From the NCBI RefSeq assembly GCF_023284005.1, contig NZ_JAKIKS010000057.1, positions 1 through 34,969 on the forward strand: a stretch of DNA of 34,969 nucleotides, in the 5' to 3' direction. Shown piece by piece: positions 1 through 8,490 of this stretch; the stretch's first letter is position 1; the number at the start of each line of letters is the position of its first letter. The position numbers were made by a program, and so were the translations under genes. This DNA comes from Shewanella surugensis. Its GTDB lineage: Bacteria > Pseudomonadota > Gammaproteobacteria > Enterobacterales > Shewanellaceae. The notes under the pieces are model-generated. The model worked only from the letters and a program-made list of their open reading frames with translations, searched no databases and was not told the origin of the DNA.

Positions 1-228
1 GTTGAACAAGCCCGAGGCTAAAGTTTAGTCATACTCTTTATTATGCAAATAGCAGAACGAGAGTTCGCTCTGTTTAGGGTGATGTTTCAGGGGACCGTTT
101 TTGATAGTTGTCATGATCCCTTAGCTTCGTAGCTAATAAAATAATTGTTTCTATGTCAGTCCGTTACCAGTTACCACCTCTTCGTTGGTTGAACCATTAT
201 CTTCTATTTCTAGAAATATGTTTCAGCG
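1..228. other. Flank downstream of the IS91-like transposase remnant; no gene
   Basis: No coding region is seen. The segment lies downstream of the minus-strand transposase and probably carries the oriIS-side end of the IS91-like element. A perfect 6-bp stem with a 4-base loop (TTAGCT-tcgt-AGCTAA) sits at 121-136. The first bases, GTTGAAC, are the reverse complement of the GTTCAAC at 2028-2034 near the other side of the element, so the two may mark its ends. The exact boundary cannot be fixed because the window starts here. Confidence 0.35.
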
Positions 229-1074
229 CTAGGCTGTGATCATGAAGCTTGTCGGTCGGCCGTGTCCCAACTGACGTCGGTGAATGCCCATAAAGTGCAT
301 TGCTTGTTGGCAACACGGACAACAGCGTGTCGATAAAGTCCGTTTTATCTCGGATAATCTTGGAAATACGGCCCCTGCAACCGCGAGCATGAGTTGTATT
401 TGCTGTCGTAGTTTGCTGCAATTTCCGCTCAGTAACCCATAATCTCGCACTCGGCGTAACCCCTTCGGAAGTACGTGCTGTAACACTAACCAGAGAAACT
501 CAACAGCGGGTAACGTGCGTACTTTATTGGTTTGAGTTTGACTGTCTACATAGTCAAAGCTGACTTGGCCATCAATATCACTGATAATATTTTTGTCAGG
601 TAACACACCACGATAGAGATAACGTGACAAGTATTTAAGCGCTGGGAAACCTTTACCCACATATAGGCAGTCGACCACCCACTTTGTAGGGAGTGAGCCA
701 GGCAACTTGATATCCTGTTGTTGTGCTAGGTTTTCCAACAGTCGTGTTCGCCACACATTCGCAAGGTTAAAGGGGTTAAACAGGTACTTGCTTTTACTCT
801 TTCCCAACTGTTTTTTGACTTTATTGAAGCTACCTGCTGGGATGATAAAGTGGATATGGGGATGGTAATCACGCCGTCGATTATGAGTATGTAATACGCC
901 CGTAAAACCAATGTCACCGCCCAGTTGTTTTGCATTTTTGGCAAAGTCTTTCTGCACACTGACGGTAACGGTGAACATGGCTTGATAAACTTGCTCAGGT
1001 TGACGTTTAGTCATTGTTCGCAACTCATAAGGCAACGTAAAAATGACCATGTAATAGTCAGCAGGGAGTCTTTA
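229..1074 (-). pseudogene. IS91-family (HUH, Y2) transposase, N-terminally damaged
   Basis: IS91-family transposases are rolling-circle HUH nucleases that nick DNA through paired tyrosines. The open part (273 codons from the ATG at 1050) shows a beta strand typical of the family after the zinc finger, the metal-binding HUH motif HPHIH at residues 63-67, and a tyrosine pair in YLSRYLYR (Y140 and Y144). The C-terminus has a CCPCC cluster and looks complete. The N-terminal zinc-binding region expected in the family is missing. Upstream in the same frame there is a TAA at 1072-1074, and beyond it the reading frame runs directly into the recombinase ORF, where family-like sequence (MHQAIHAMLSCR) appears at the recombinase tail. 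I infer that a deletion removed the zinc finger and left a small frameshift. The element is probably inactive unless helped by an intact copy elsewhere. Confidence 0.8.
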
Positions 1075-1926
1075 GCTTGTTGCTTGGCAAGCCCATTGGC
1101 TCACTCTTTGGGGGTTGCTGCGGCAACTGAGCATGGCATGGATAGCTTGGTGCATCGATGCTGTGATTTGACGGTCGTAATCTTGATTAAGTCCTTGCTC
1201 AAGTAGGTGAGTAGCGTAGCTATGACGTAAGTTATGCGGGCTAATGGATTTATGAATATGACACTCGGCAATAACCCGTTTCATCGCTTTTTGAATACCG
1301 CCTCTGTCTATCAGAGAGTCCGATTGATTATTTTTACCGGGAAACAGAAAGTGAGGATGTCGATGGGTTTTCCAGTAATAGCGCAATGCTAACAAAGTGC
1401 GTTGAGGCAAAGGAATCAATCTACCTTTACCGCCTTTGGCATCACGAATATGCACTTGCATCAACTGTGAATCGATATCGCCGACACGCAATGTTACGGC
1501 CTCACCCAGCCGTAACCCCATACTATAAAGGGTTAAAAAGCAGACTTGATAACGTAATTGGCGAGTGAGACTAATGACGATAGCCACTTCAGTTTGTGTG
1601 AGAATATCAGGCAGGCGTTTGACCTGCGGAGGCTTGACGATGTTGAGCCACTCCCGTTGCTGGTTAAGTACGTGACGATAGAAAAACTGCAAGCCGTTCC
1701 GGTCGAGCTTGACTGTACTCCATGAGTGAGACTCAATTAAATCAGCAAAGTAACGTTTTAAATCATCAATGGAAAGGTTATCAGGACAACAGTCGAAATA
1801 GGCCGCAATTCGCCTAATTGTACGTGAATAAGCATCAATGGTAGCAGGTCGCTTGCCTTGCAGTGTTAAGTTGGTAAGATGTTGTTGATAAAGAGAATCA
1901 AAGCGTTGTTGTTCGAATGGACTCAT
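1072..1926 (-). pseudogene. Tyrosine recombinase of the IS91-like element, 3' truncated and fused to transposase N-terminus
   Basis: The first ~246 residues are a phage-integrase-family recombinase: a SAM-like core-binding N-terminal domain (about residues 10-95) and a catalytic domain with arginine R139 in GLRLGEA, a lysine turn near residues 164-167, and the HxxR motif at H231-R234. The second histidine and the nucleophilic tyrosine that should follow are absent. From about residue 247 the sequence changes to residues resembling the N-terminus of an IS91 transposase (AIHAMLSCR at 261-269). This points to a deletion joining the middle of the recombinase gene to the start of the transposase gene. 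IS91-like elements carrying such an integrase upstream of the transposase are known; this copy cannot make a catalytic recombinase. Confidence 0.8.
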
Positions 1927-2411
1927 GACAATACTCCTGAGATACGACCAAGATAGGTCGCCTCTAGAAAGTATTTATGATGGGAAGGTAAAGGTGATTT
2001 TTATCTCTTCTGCCGCGTAGCGGCTTCGTTCAACAAGGTAATTGGACGTTCAACTTCTACACTGATGTAGCGATTGTTTTTTGGTGTTCAATTATCATAA
2101 TTACGAACACTACCGACTAATAACTAAGCTAACTAATAACCAAGCCTGCCATTGTTGAATTCTTACTGTTAAACGTCTTGTGGGCAGACAATATGTATAT
2201 TCGAGCCACGTCGCGTCTGTCTCTTCATTTAATACTTTTATGGTTTATGTTGCTCCCACCTTGGTATGTTCGAGATTGCAAGATCAGTTGTAAAGTTTGA
2301 TTTTTTTCAGAAAATAAATCCATTTTTCGATAAAACGTTACCTGATATTGTAGAGACTCTAGCAAGAAAATTTTATTTCATAAAAAATGAAATACAATTT
2401 ATGATGAGACG
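1927..2411. other. Gap between the IS91-like element and cfa
   Basis: I see no gene here. A GC-rich perfect hairpin, GCCGC-gta-GCGGC, lies at 2012-2024 and is followed by GTTCAAC at 2028-2034. By position upstream of the recombinase, this is a candidate terIS end of the IS91-like element. GTTCAAC recurs about 20 bases further on. From about 2270 the DNA becomes AT-rich up to the end of cfa; no clear intrinsic terminator is seen for cfa. Confidence 0.4.
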
Positions 2412-3584
2412 CTAACGTTCAGATTGATAACAATCAGCTCTATTTTTACTCATTACTAATTGCATTAATTGCATGTAACGAGCTTTAAAACCACCTGCAC
2501 AACTTAATAGATAGTAACGCCACATACGATAAAAGCGCTTATCGTATGTGGCGTTTAACGTTGGATAACTCGCTATAAAATTATCATGCCAAGCCATGAG
2601 TGTTTTCGCATAATCGGGTCCAAAGTTATGTATGTCTTCAATGACGAATAGTCCTTCTGCCGCTTTTGATAATTGCGCCACTGAAGGGACTACCCCGTTG
2701 ACAAAAATATATTTATTGATCCAGGGGTTGCAGGTAGTATTGCTGGTGTTATCGACAATAGTATGTAACACGGCTAAACCTTGCGGTGCTAAACAATCAT
2801 CAACTTTTTTCATAAACCGTCGATAATTTTTATGGCCAACGTGCTCTAACATTCCCACTGACACAATGCGATCATAATGTTCATTCAAATCTCGATAATC
2901 TTGTAGCTTGAAACAGATATCTAGATGTTTATATTTTTCTACTGCATATTCAAACTGAGCATTTGATATAGTGATGGCAGTTACTGAAACGGAAAAATGT
3001 TCTGCCGCATAGGCAGCTAATCCCCCCCAGCCACAACCTATATCTAATAATTTCATGCCTGGTTCGAGTTTTAATTTACGACAAAGTAAATTCATTTTGG
3101 CATCTTGTGCCTGTTGTAATGTCTCGGCTTGTTGCCAATAAGCACAGCTATAAGCCATGGACTCGTCCAACATTTTTTCAAATAAATCATTACCGATATT
3201 ATAATGTTGTTTTGCTACTGCAAATGCTCGTATGGCCGTTTGTAAGTTGATATATCGTGTAATAAATAATGGCCATAGTAAGCTAAGGCGATTTTTGACA
3301 TGCCGCTCTAGCTTAGCTTGTAATAATTTTTCAATAAATAAATCAATACGTTCGCATTCCCACCAGCCTTCCATATAAGCCTCGCCTAAACCTAAATTTC
3401 CTTGATGTATAACTCGATGATAAAATTTGGGGTTTTTAACTTGAATATCATAAGGTTGGTTGCCATTAACACGAATACCGCTAGGTTTAATAAGCGATTC
3501 AAATAGTGTTTTAGCTGCCAAGTGACGTTGGTTAACAACAACTTGTTCAGATGAGGGAAAATCAGGTTCTTTGAGATTCAACAT
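2412..3584 (-). CDS. cfa: Cyclopropane-fatty-acyl-phospholipid synthase
   Basis: Transfers a methylene group from S-adenosylmethionine to cis double bonds of unsaturated acyl chains in membrane phospholipids, at the inner face of the cytoplasmic membrane. The protein is 390 residues, close to the 382 of E. coli Cfa. Family blocks are visible: HYNIGNDLFEKMLDESMAYS at about 127-146, the SAM-binding LLDIGCGWGGLAAYA at about 179-193, and the MLEHVGHKNY block. The N-terminal part (residues 1-120) fits the lipid-binding region. The start at 3584 has an AAGGA about 13 bases upstream, slightly far but the best available. It lies 41 bases downstream of aidB on the same strand, so the two are probably co-transcribed. 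No frameshift or missing motif was noticed. Confidence 0.93.
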   Translation of the reverse strand: MLNLKEPDFPSSEQVVVNQRHLAAKTLFESLIKPSGIRVNGNQPYDIQVKNPKFYHRVIHQGNLGLGEAYMEGWWECERIDLFIEKLLQAKLERHVKNRLSLLWPLFITRYINLQTAIRAFAVAKQHYNIGNDLFEKMLDESMAYSCAYWQQAETLQQAQDAKMNLLCRKLKLEPGMKLLDIGCGWGGLAAYAAEHFSVSVTAITISNAQFEYAVEKYKHLDICFKLQDYRDLNEHYDRIVSVGMLEHVGHKNYRRFMKKVDDCLAPQGLAVLHTIVDNTSNTTCNPWINKYIFVNGVVPSVAQLSKAAEGLFVIEDIHNFGPDYAKTLMAWHDNFIASYPTLNATYDKRFYRMWRYYLLSCAGGFKARYMQLMQLVMSKNRADCYQSER

Positions 3585-3625
3585 AGAGCAATCAATCCTT
3601 TAAAAGTTCTTACTTCCCGATGATA

Positions 3626-5269
3626 TTAATGTAAAATATCGTTTAAAATATCAGTAATCGCAACTTTATCAGTTAAACCACCATATACGCCTTGAAACTC
3701 TCCAGTTAATCTATTTTGGCAAAATTGCCGTGCAATCGCTTCGGGTTGATGCATCAGCATGAGTGCGGCTTGCCATGCTAATGCTAATTTATTGGCCAAA
3801 ATACGTGAATATGATGATAAGGAAACTGGATCCAATTGAATTTGAATAATTTGTTTTTCTATTGTGCTTAGATAAGTATCAAACAGCGTTAACTTCCCCT
3901 TACTTTGATTCAGGTAGCAAAGAAACGCTTGGATCACGTCTGGCTCTTTTAATAATATTCGTAAGAGATCTAAGCACTGTACATTAGCGCTGCCTTCCCA
4001 CAATGAGTTTACCGGGGCTTCACGATATAGGCGTGGTAAAATAGATTCTTCGATATATCCCCCACCACCTAAACATTCGGCAGCCTCGGTGACTAGCAAG
4101 GAGGCTCGTTTGCAGATCCAATATTTTCCTAGGCAACAGCCTATATGAAATAGTTGTTGCTCAGTTTTATCTTGTGGATCGTCTAAACACTTTGCCAATC
4201 GCATGCCTACTAATAAAGCAGCGTTGCTATCTAATGCCATATCCGCTAGTACATTACGCATTATTGGCTGATCAATTAGGTATCGCTGTTTGATACTTCT
4301 ATGCTGACAATGATGGTAGGCTTGAACAAGGCTTTGGCGCATCAGTGCCGCCGAGCCCAAAATACAATCAAAGCGAGTTAGGCTAACCATTTTCATTATG
4401 GTTTTAATACCTTGCCCAGGCTTAGATAATAAGTAGGCCTGACTATGATCAAACTCAACTTCTGAAGAAGCATTACTGCGGTTGCCTAATTTATCTTTGA
4501 GGCGTTGGATTTGAAAACTATTGCGTTGTTTGTTATCTAACCACCTGGGTAGCAAAAAGCAGGATAATCCTTGATCTAAATTCGCCAAGACTAAAAAAGC
4601 ATCAGACATAGGTGCTGAACAAAACCATTTATGTCCGGTAATATGGTAGCTCGCGTTTTTAGTATAGTGTCTTTTGGCTATGCTAGTGTTTGATTTTACA
4701 TCGCTACCCCCTTGCTTTTCTGTCATCGCCATACCAATAGTAATCCCTTTTTTTTGTGCTAGTGGTAAGGTGCTAGGATCATATTGGTTAGATAATAGTT
4801 TTGTGTACCATTGTGGATCAGGTAGTTTAATATTGGCTAAGGCGGCGGCACTGGCGAAGGTCATGGTAATAGGACAGGCTGTTCCAGCTTCAGCTTGAGC
4901 ATGCAAATAAAATAATGCAGCTCGCATATTGTGCGCCCCTTTTCGGGGTTCTGTCCAAGGTAAATTATGTAAGCGGTATTTTAGTGCTTGTTCCATAATG
5001 TGATGGTAGGCTGGATGATAGTAAACTTCATCGATGCGATGTCCAAAACGATCAAAATTGCGAAGTTCTGGTATATATCGATTGGCTTCAAAGCCCCACT
5101 CAAACATCTGTCCACCGACTAAGCTTCCATACTCTTGTAGTTGTTTGAACCCCCAGTCAGATTGGTAGTGGTTTAATTGTTGTTGTAGTAAGGGATCGGT
5201 AAGAAAAGCATTATAAGGGGTTAACGATGGCGCTTGATTAAAAACGGTATGGGTTGTATTTTGTGACAT
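3626..5269 (-). CDS. aidB: AidB-like acyl-CoA dehydrogenase family flavoprotein
   Basis: AidB is a FAD-containing acyl-CoA-dehydrogenase-fold protein of the adaptive response to alkylation damage; E. coli AidB binds DNA and shows weak isovaleryl-CoA dehydrogenase activity. Visible AidB blocks are HTVFNQ at the N-terminus, HNLPW, ACPITMTFA, the long MTEKQGGSDVKSNTS signature, RLKDKLGNRSNASSEVEF, and SLWEGSANVQCLDLLR with the glutamate at the expected catalytic position. The product is 547 residues, against 541 in E. coli. A longer reading opens with GTG at 5287, but the ATG at 5269 has AGGTGA eight bases upstream and matches the E. coli N-terminus, so I use it. The gene lies directly upstream of cfa. 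Whether an Ada-type regulator controls it here cannot be seen. Confidence 0.9.
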   Translation of the reverse strand: MSQNTTHTVFNQAPSLTPYNAFLTDPLLQQQLNHYQSDWGFKQLQEYGSLVGGQMFEWGFEANRYIPELRNFDRFGHRIDEVYYHPAYHHIMEQALKYRLHNLPWTEPRKGAHNMRAALFYLHAQAEAGTACPITMTFASAAALANIKLPDPQWYTKLLSNQYDPSTLPLAQKKGITIGMAMTEKQGGSDVKSNTSIAKRHYTKNASYHITGHKWFCSAPMSDAFLVLANLDQGLSCFLLPRWLDNKQRNSFQIQRLKDKLGNRSNASSEVEFDHSQAYLLSKPGQGIKTIMKMVSLTRFDCILGSAALMRQSLVQAYHHCQHRSIKQRYLIDQPIMRNVLADMALDSNAALLVGMRLAKCLDDPQDKTEQQLFHIGCCLGKYWICKRASLLVTEAAECLGGGGYIEESILPRLYREAPVNSLWEGSANVQCLDLLRILLKEPDVIQAFLCYLNQSKGKLTLFDTYLSTIEKQIIQIQLDPVSLSSYSRILANKLALAWQAALMLMHQPEAIARQFCQNRLTGEFQGVYGGLTDKVAITDILNDILH

Positions 5270-5650
5270 CGATTTCACCTGAGCCACTCCTAGTGATAGA
5301 TGTGAGTGTTAAAGGATCATGATCCTATGAATACTAAAGTTTAGTGCAATCATAAAAAATAATCTTAATATTTTAGAACTTAACAAATTCAATAATAGCG
5401 AGCTGTATTCTTTGAGCAATGATAATGTGTCATTTATTACAAATATACTGTCAGATTATTTGATGTCATTTTCTTGTCTATAAGCAATCTCTTCCTCTGA
5501 TATAACCCAATTAGCATCCTTTAGTGTAATTTTAAGTGATTTAGCTAGCATCACTGTTTAGCCCTTAGTGTAGTGGTCAATTAAAATGTATTATATAACT
5601 GGACTGACATCAATGTATTGATTAGCTTAATGTTATTCATAATGTTAGTG
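5270..5650. other. AT-rich gap between aidB and the IS110 remnant
   Basis: No convincing gene. A 31-codon minus-strand reading frame (ATG at 5551, stop at 5456) has a plausible acidic composition (EEEIAYRQEND near its end) but I do not recognise it and it may be a fragment. The aidB promoter should lie in 5280-5400. The region 5560-5650 is probably debris from insertion of the IS110 element. Confidence 0.35.
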
Positions 5651-6144
5651 TTATCTACAACAATAACACGGTATTTCAGAAGTGTTGGCTTGAGGAAAGA
5701 CAATACCAAAATCGACGAGCAAGCCTCTAATTTGATTGGTACAAGCAATACGTTGTTTAATCAATCGCTCACGTATACGGTGCATCATCAGTATTTCATA
5801 CTGCTCTTCAGTCTTGATGGGCACAAAGTGAATATGGGGGCGAAAGCTGGCTTCAAAAATAGCTAATGCATCATTGCTGTCATTTTTGTTTCCTCGAACA
5901 AAAGGAGTAACGTGCTGCGCAGGAATAAGCTTCACTTCGTGACCGAGTTGTCGACAGAAACGCCCCAATAATGAGAAGAATAACAAGCCTCGATAACAAT
6001 AGTGCAAGGGGCTTGATTGACGATAAGCTCACGTAATTGAGAACGATTTAAACGTTTGTTGAAAACCTTTTTAGCCTGCTCATTCATCCCCAATACTTGG
6101 AAGACATTATTTTCTCAATCGATAGATTTTGTGCTAACTTTCAT
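5651..6144 (-). pseudogene. IS110-family transposase, N-terminal remnant
   Basis: IS110 transposases combine an N-terminal RuvC-like DEDD domain with a C-terminal serine-containing domain. Here only the N-terminal half survives. The ATG at 6144 begins MKVSTKSID, then a TGA replaces codon 10. Further on, the family sequence IEACYSSHYWG runs on but needs a one-base frameshift to continue into RQLGHEVKLIPAQHV, then PFVRGNKNDSNDALAIFEAS, which carries the characteristic K-N-D-x-N-D-A block. Similarity fades after about 5690 and the C-terminal domain is missing. With a nonsense codon, a frameshift and a 3' truncation this copy is dead. Confidence 0.85.
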
Positions 6145-6295
6145 GATGGACGCTCCTAATTCAACTGTATTGTTCACAATCAGTTTGGCGCATTGACGCC
6201 GTATTTGGGAGCGTCCATCACATCATCCACAATTATTTGCCGAATGAATAAGCACAAACTAGGCTTTGGTTAGTTTATGAGGTATCGATGGATTT

Positions 6296-6699
6296 ATACC
6301 GACAGCAAGGAAAGCGATAGTGAGTTTGGAAGACATCCCTTTTTATCATTGTGTTTCTCGGTGTGTGAGGCGAGCTTATTTGTGCGGTGAAGATGAATAT
6401 ACTGGTCAGTCGTATGAACATAGGCGAGCGTGGGTTGAAGTGCGTATCATTTAGACGATTATTGTCAGTTAGTGGATGAAACGGGTCGAATTATTCGTAA
6501 TGATAAACGAGGTTCAATCAGTGATGTGGCGATGCCCATTCTAGATAGGCTCAATATTCCTCAAGAAAATCGGCTTAAACTGACTACCGAATTTACGCAT
6601 TTATTTAAAGGACCTGTTGGCAGCTTACAAGAGTTGGATGCTTATTGTGTGCATTTAGAGCGAAAACGACGGCAAGGAGCGGGGAATTCTCGTCGATGA
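6296..6699 (+). pseudogene. REP-associated tyrosine (RAYT, Y1/IS200-like) transposase, internally deleted
   Basis: RAYT proteins are single-strand HUH nucleases linked to REP hairpin repeats. The 5' part, from about 6296 where an ATA stands at the likely start codon, reads SLEDIPFYHCVSRCVRRAYL and then CGEDEYTGQSYEHRRAW, the typical N-terminus of the Shewanella-type family. It hits a stop at about 6454. In another frame from about 6450 the C-terminal part resumes (DETGRIIRNDKRG, DRLNIPQENRLKLT, FKGPVGS, KRRQGAGN). The central portion with the HUH motif and catalytic tyrosine is deleted, and the C-terminal end is frameshifted after GNSRR. Inactive. Confidence 0.8.
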
Positions 6700-7064
6700 C
6701 TCGGGCATGCTTAATGTCGTTGATTAGCTGCATCAATTGGACATCCACGATTATTGCTCAGTATAACCCAATCATCCATTGTGGCAATCCGCTTGATAAT
6801 GTTTTACAACAATGAATGAGTGGTGATTTTGTCGTGGATGAAAACTCATTGAGTAGCCAAGAATATTATTCTACTAGTGTTAGTGTTGAATAAGCTGTTA
6901 TAGGTTAAATGATTGAGGGAGTCGCTGAATGGCGCTTAATCAAATGCAATCCTGTTAGTCTATGGGATTGAAATAGGCTAGCTGTGGCGTTAGGCTTCAA
7001 TTACCTCGAAAACGCCATCATTATAGAGTATCCTAATGGGTTATTGCGTTTATTGTTGTTGTTT
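6700..7064. other. Gap after the RAYT remnant
   Basis: No gene recognised. A weak inverted repeat (TGGCGTT at 6985-6991, AACGCCA at 7011-7017) is present. No recognisable REP-type array accompanies the RAYT remnant here. Confidence 0.3.
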
Positions 7065-7355
7065 ATGATCATTAAAGTAAAAAATTTACCCGTTCCCCAA
7101 GTCACATGTGCAAACTGTCAGGCATGTTGTTGTAGTTTAGAAGTCAGGATTATTTCTGATACTGGTGTTCCTAATCGGCATATTTATATTGATGAGTATG
7201 GGAACGAGTCAATGTTGCGTTTAGATGACGGTCAGTGCTCAGCGCTAAACCGGGATACATTAATGTGTTCAATTTATGAAAATCGACCGTGGGTTTGTCG
7301 AGAATTTGAGATGGGTTCATATGAATGTATCGATGAAAGAATAGAGAAACTGTAG
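7065..7355 (+). CDS. YkgJ-family cysteine cluster protein
   Basis: A 96-residue protein of the YkgJ/UPF0153 type (putative zinc- or iron-chelating domain, function unknown). The signature is clear: CANCQACC near the N-terminus, a central DDGQCSAL, then CSIYENRPWVCREFEMG and a final SYEC, giving the eight or so conserved cysteines of the family. The reading frame is open from 6984, but the residues before the ATG at 7065 do not resemble the family, and family members start shortly before the CxxCxxCC motif. No good Shine-Dalgarno is visible, so the start is uncertain. It stands alone between mobile-element debris and the di-iron protein gene. Confidence 0.75.
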   Translation: MIIKVKNLPVPQVTCANCQACCCSLEVRIISDTGVPNRHIYIDEYGNESMLRLDDGQCSALNRDTLMCSIYENRPWVCREFEMGSYECIDERIEKL

Positions 7356-7600
7356 TGCTTTATTCATCTAAGAATCAGCCACTTTAATTAATACCTCTCC
7401 GCCTTGATAGGTGATCTTTTGGAGGGAATTAAAAATCTGTTAGGCAAGGTCATTAATTACTCCTATATGAATGACATTCCCGTCATCTGATGTTTAGGTC
7501 TTTGTGGTTCCAGACAACAATAGGACATTTCCTCTATCCATATAGGTCAGATGACAAATGTCGTGATCGCTATGGATGTGAGTGAACGACCATGACGGTT

Positions 7601-8274
7601 TTATTGCGTCGATAATCTATTGATTATAAATGGCTGCTCAGAAGATCTGTAAAAGACTTTCTTCTTTATTTTCAAAATCTTGATTGGCTCTGAATTCATC
7701 ACCGACTTAATAGGATGGTATAAGTACTCAGCAGCGCTGACTATTAGCGGAATCTTTATTGCTATTTCTTGTTTTAGAAAATCGACACCATAGTCAACAT
7801 GGCTGATTTCATCCTTGAGTATATGTTTTCCCAATTTTGCTGTTTCAGCATCTGTTATTGTTCCGTCTCCAGAGAGTACTTCATATATTACGATAGCTAA
7901 ACTTTCCATCATCACTTCTTGAATAATAAAACAATTTATAAAATAATTATCCTTTACTTTTTCCTTAAAGTAATTTAACACAGTATACCATTCAGGCTCC
8001 AATATTTTATTAGCAAATGGTACGTCCAACTTATTGGCTAACTTCTCTAACATACAAGCATGAGAGAGCTCTTCCTGTGCTTCAGCTAATAATTTTTTTA
8101 TTAATGTTTTATCTTTAGGGATTAATGACATTAGTGAATAAGCTTGAGTGGCAAACAGTTCTCCAGAAATACAGACAGAATATAAAAATCCGATTTCTCG
8201 ACAATATCGGTCATTTGTTAATAACCCCTTTGGGGGATTCTTGTTATTTGATTTGTATCTTTAGTGGTTAACAT
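7601..8274 (-). pseudogene. Ferritin-like di-iron protein resembling aldehyde-deformylating oxygenase, frameshifted near the start
   Basis: The intact frame from ATG 8131 gives 176 residues with ferritin-like ligands: ExxH (E21-H24, in EELSHA), E76 in MMESLAIVIYE, and DExxH (E108-H111, in KDEISHVDYG). Upstream of 8131 the same frame continues with convincing helix-1 sequence (REIGFLYS, SGELFATQAYSLM), supplying the first glutamate ligand, but has no start codon before a TAA at 8261-8263. An ATG at 8274 in another frame joins this frame if one base is restored in a C5-A3-G4 run (8225-8236). The restored protein would be about 224 residues, near the 231 of cyanobacterial ADO, and the order and spacing of all six ligands match ADO. 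I infer an ADO-like oxygenase acting on a fatty aldehyde. A sequencing error in the run, or an unusual start, are alternatives. It faces the SDR reductase gene across about 216 bases. Confidence 0.7.
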
Positions 8275-8427
8275 GCGTATAGCTCACTTTTACACACTCT
8301 TAACCTTTAACGAATAGAGTATATATTCTAATTTGTCAATTTATGAGTAAAAAAAGGCGCTATCATCTGAAAATAGTGAGTAGTGGTCTTTTTGGAAGTA
8401 ATGAAAATAAAAAGGGTTATAAAATAT

Positions 8428-8456
8428 TTGATATAACTCATACTCGATACTATTTT
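8428..8456 (+). promoter_or_regulatory. Candidate sigma-70 promoter for the SDR gene
   Basis: TTGATA at 8428-8433 and TATTTT at 8451-8456 are separated by 17 bases and end 34 bases before the ATG at 8491. The -35 is close to consensus and the -10 matches 4 of 6. The surrounding DNA is AT-rich, so chance matches are possible. Confidence 0.35.
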
Positions 8457-8490
8457 GATGGATATAGGTTAATAAACTGAGACATTAAAT

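Noticed and set aside
1..12. GTTGAAC as the end of an integron attC site
   Set aside because: It fits the GTTRRRY core, but the rest of the site would be outside the window and no second attC or integron integrase is seen; an IS91-like element end explains it as well.
2424..2437. FNR-like TTGAT-N4-ATCAG
   Set aside because: One mismatch and inside the 3' end of the cfa coding sequence, so unlikely to regulate anything.
6145..6295. Bridge-RNA region of the IS110 element
   Set aside because: Upstream DNA would be the place for it in IS110, but the element is truncated and I cannot recognise the loops or ends.
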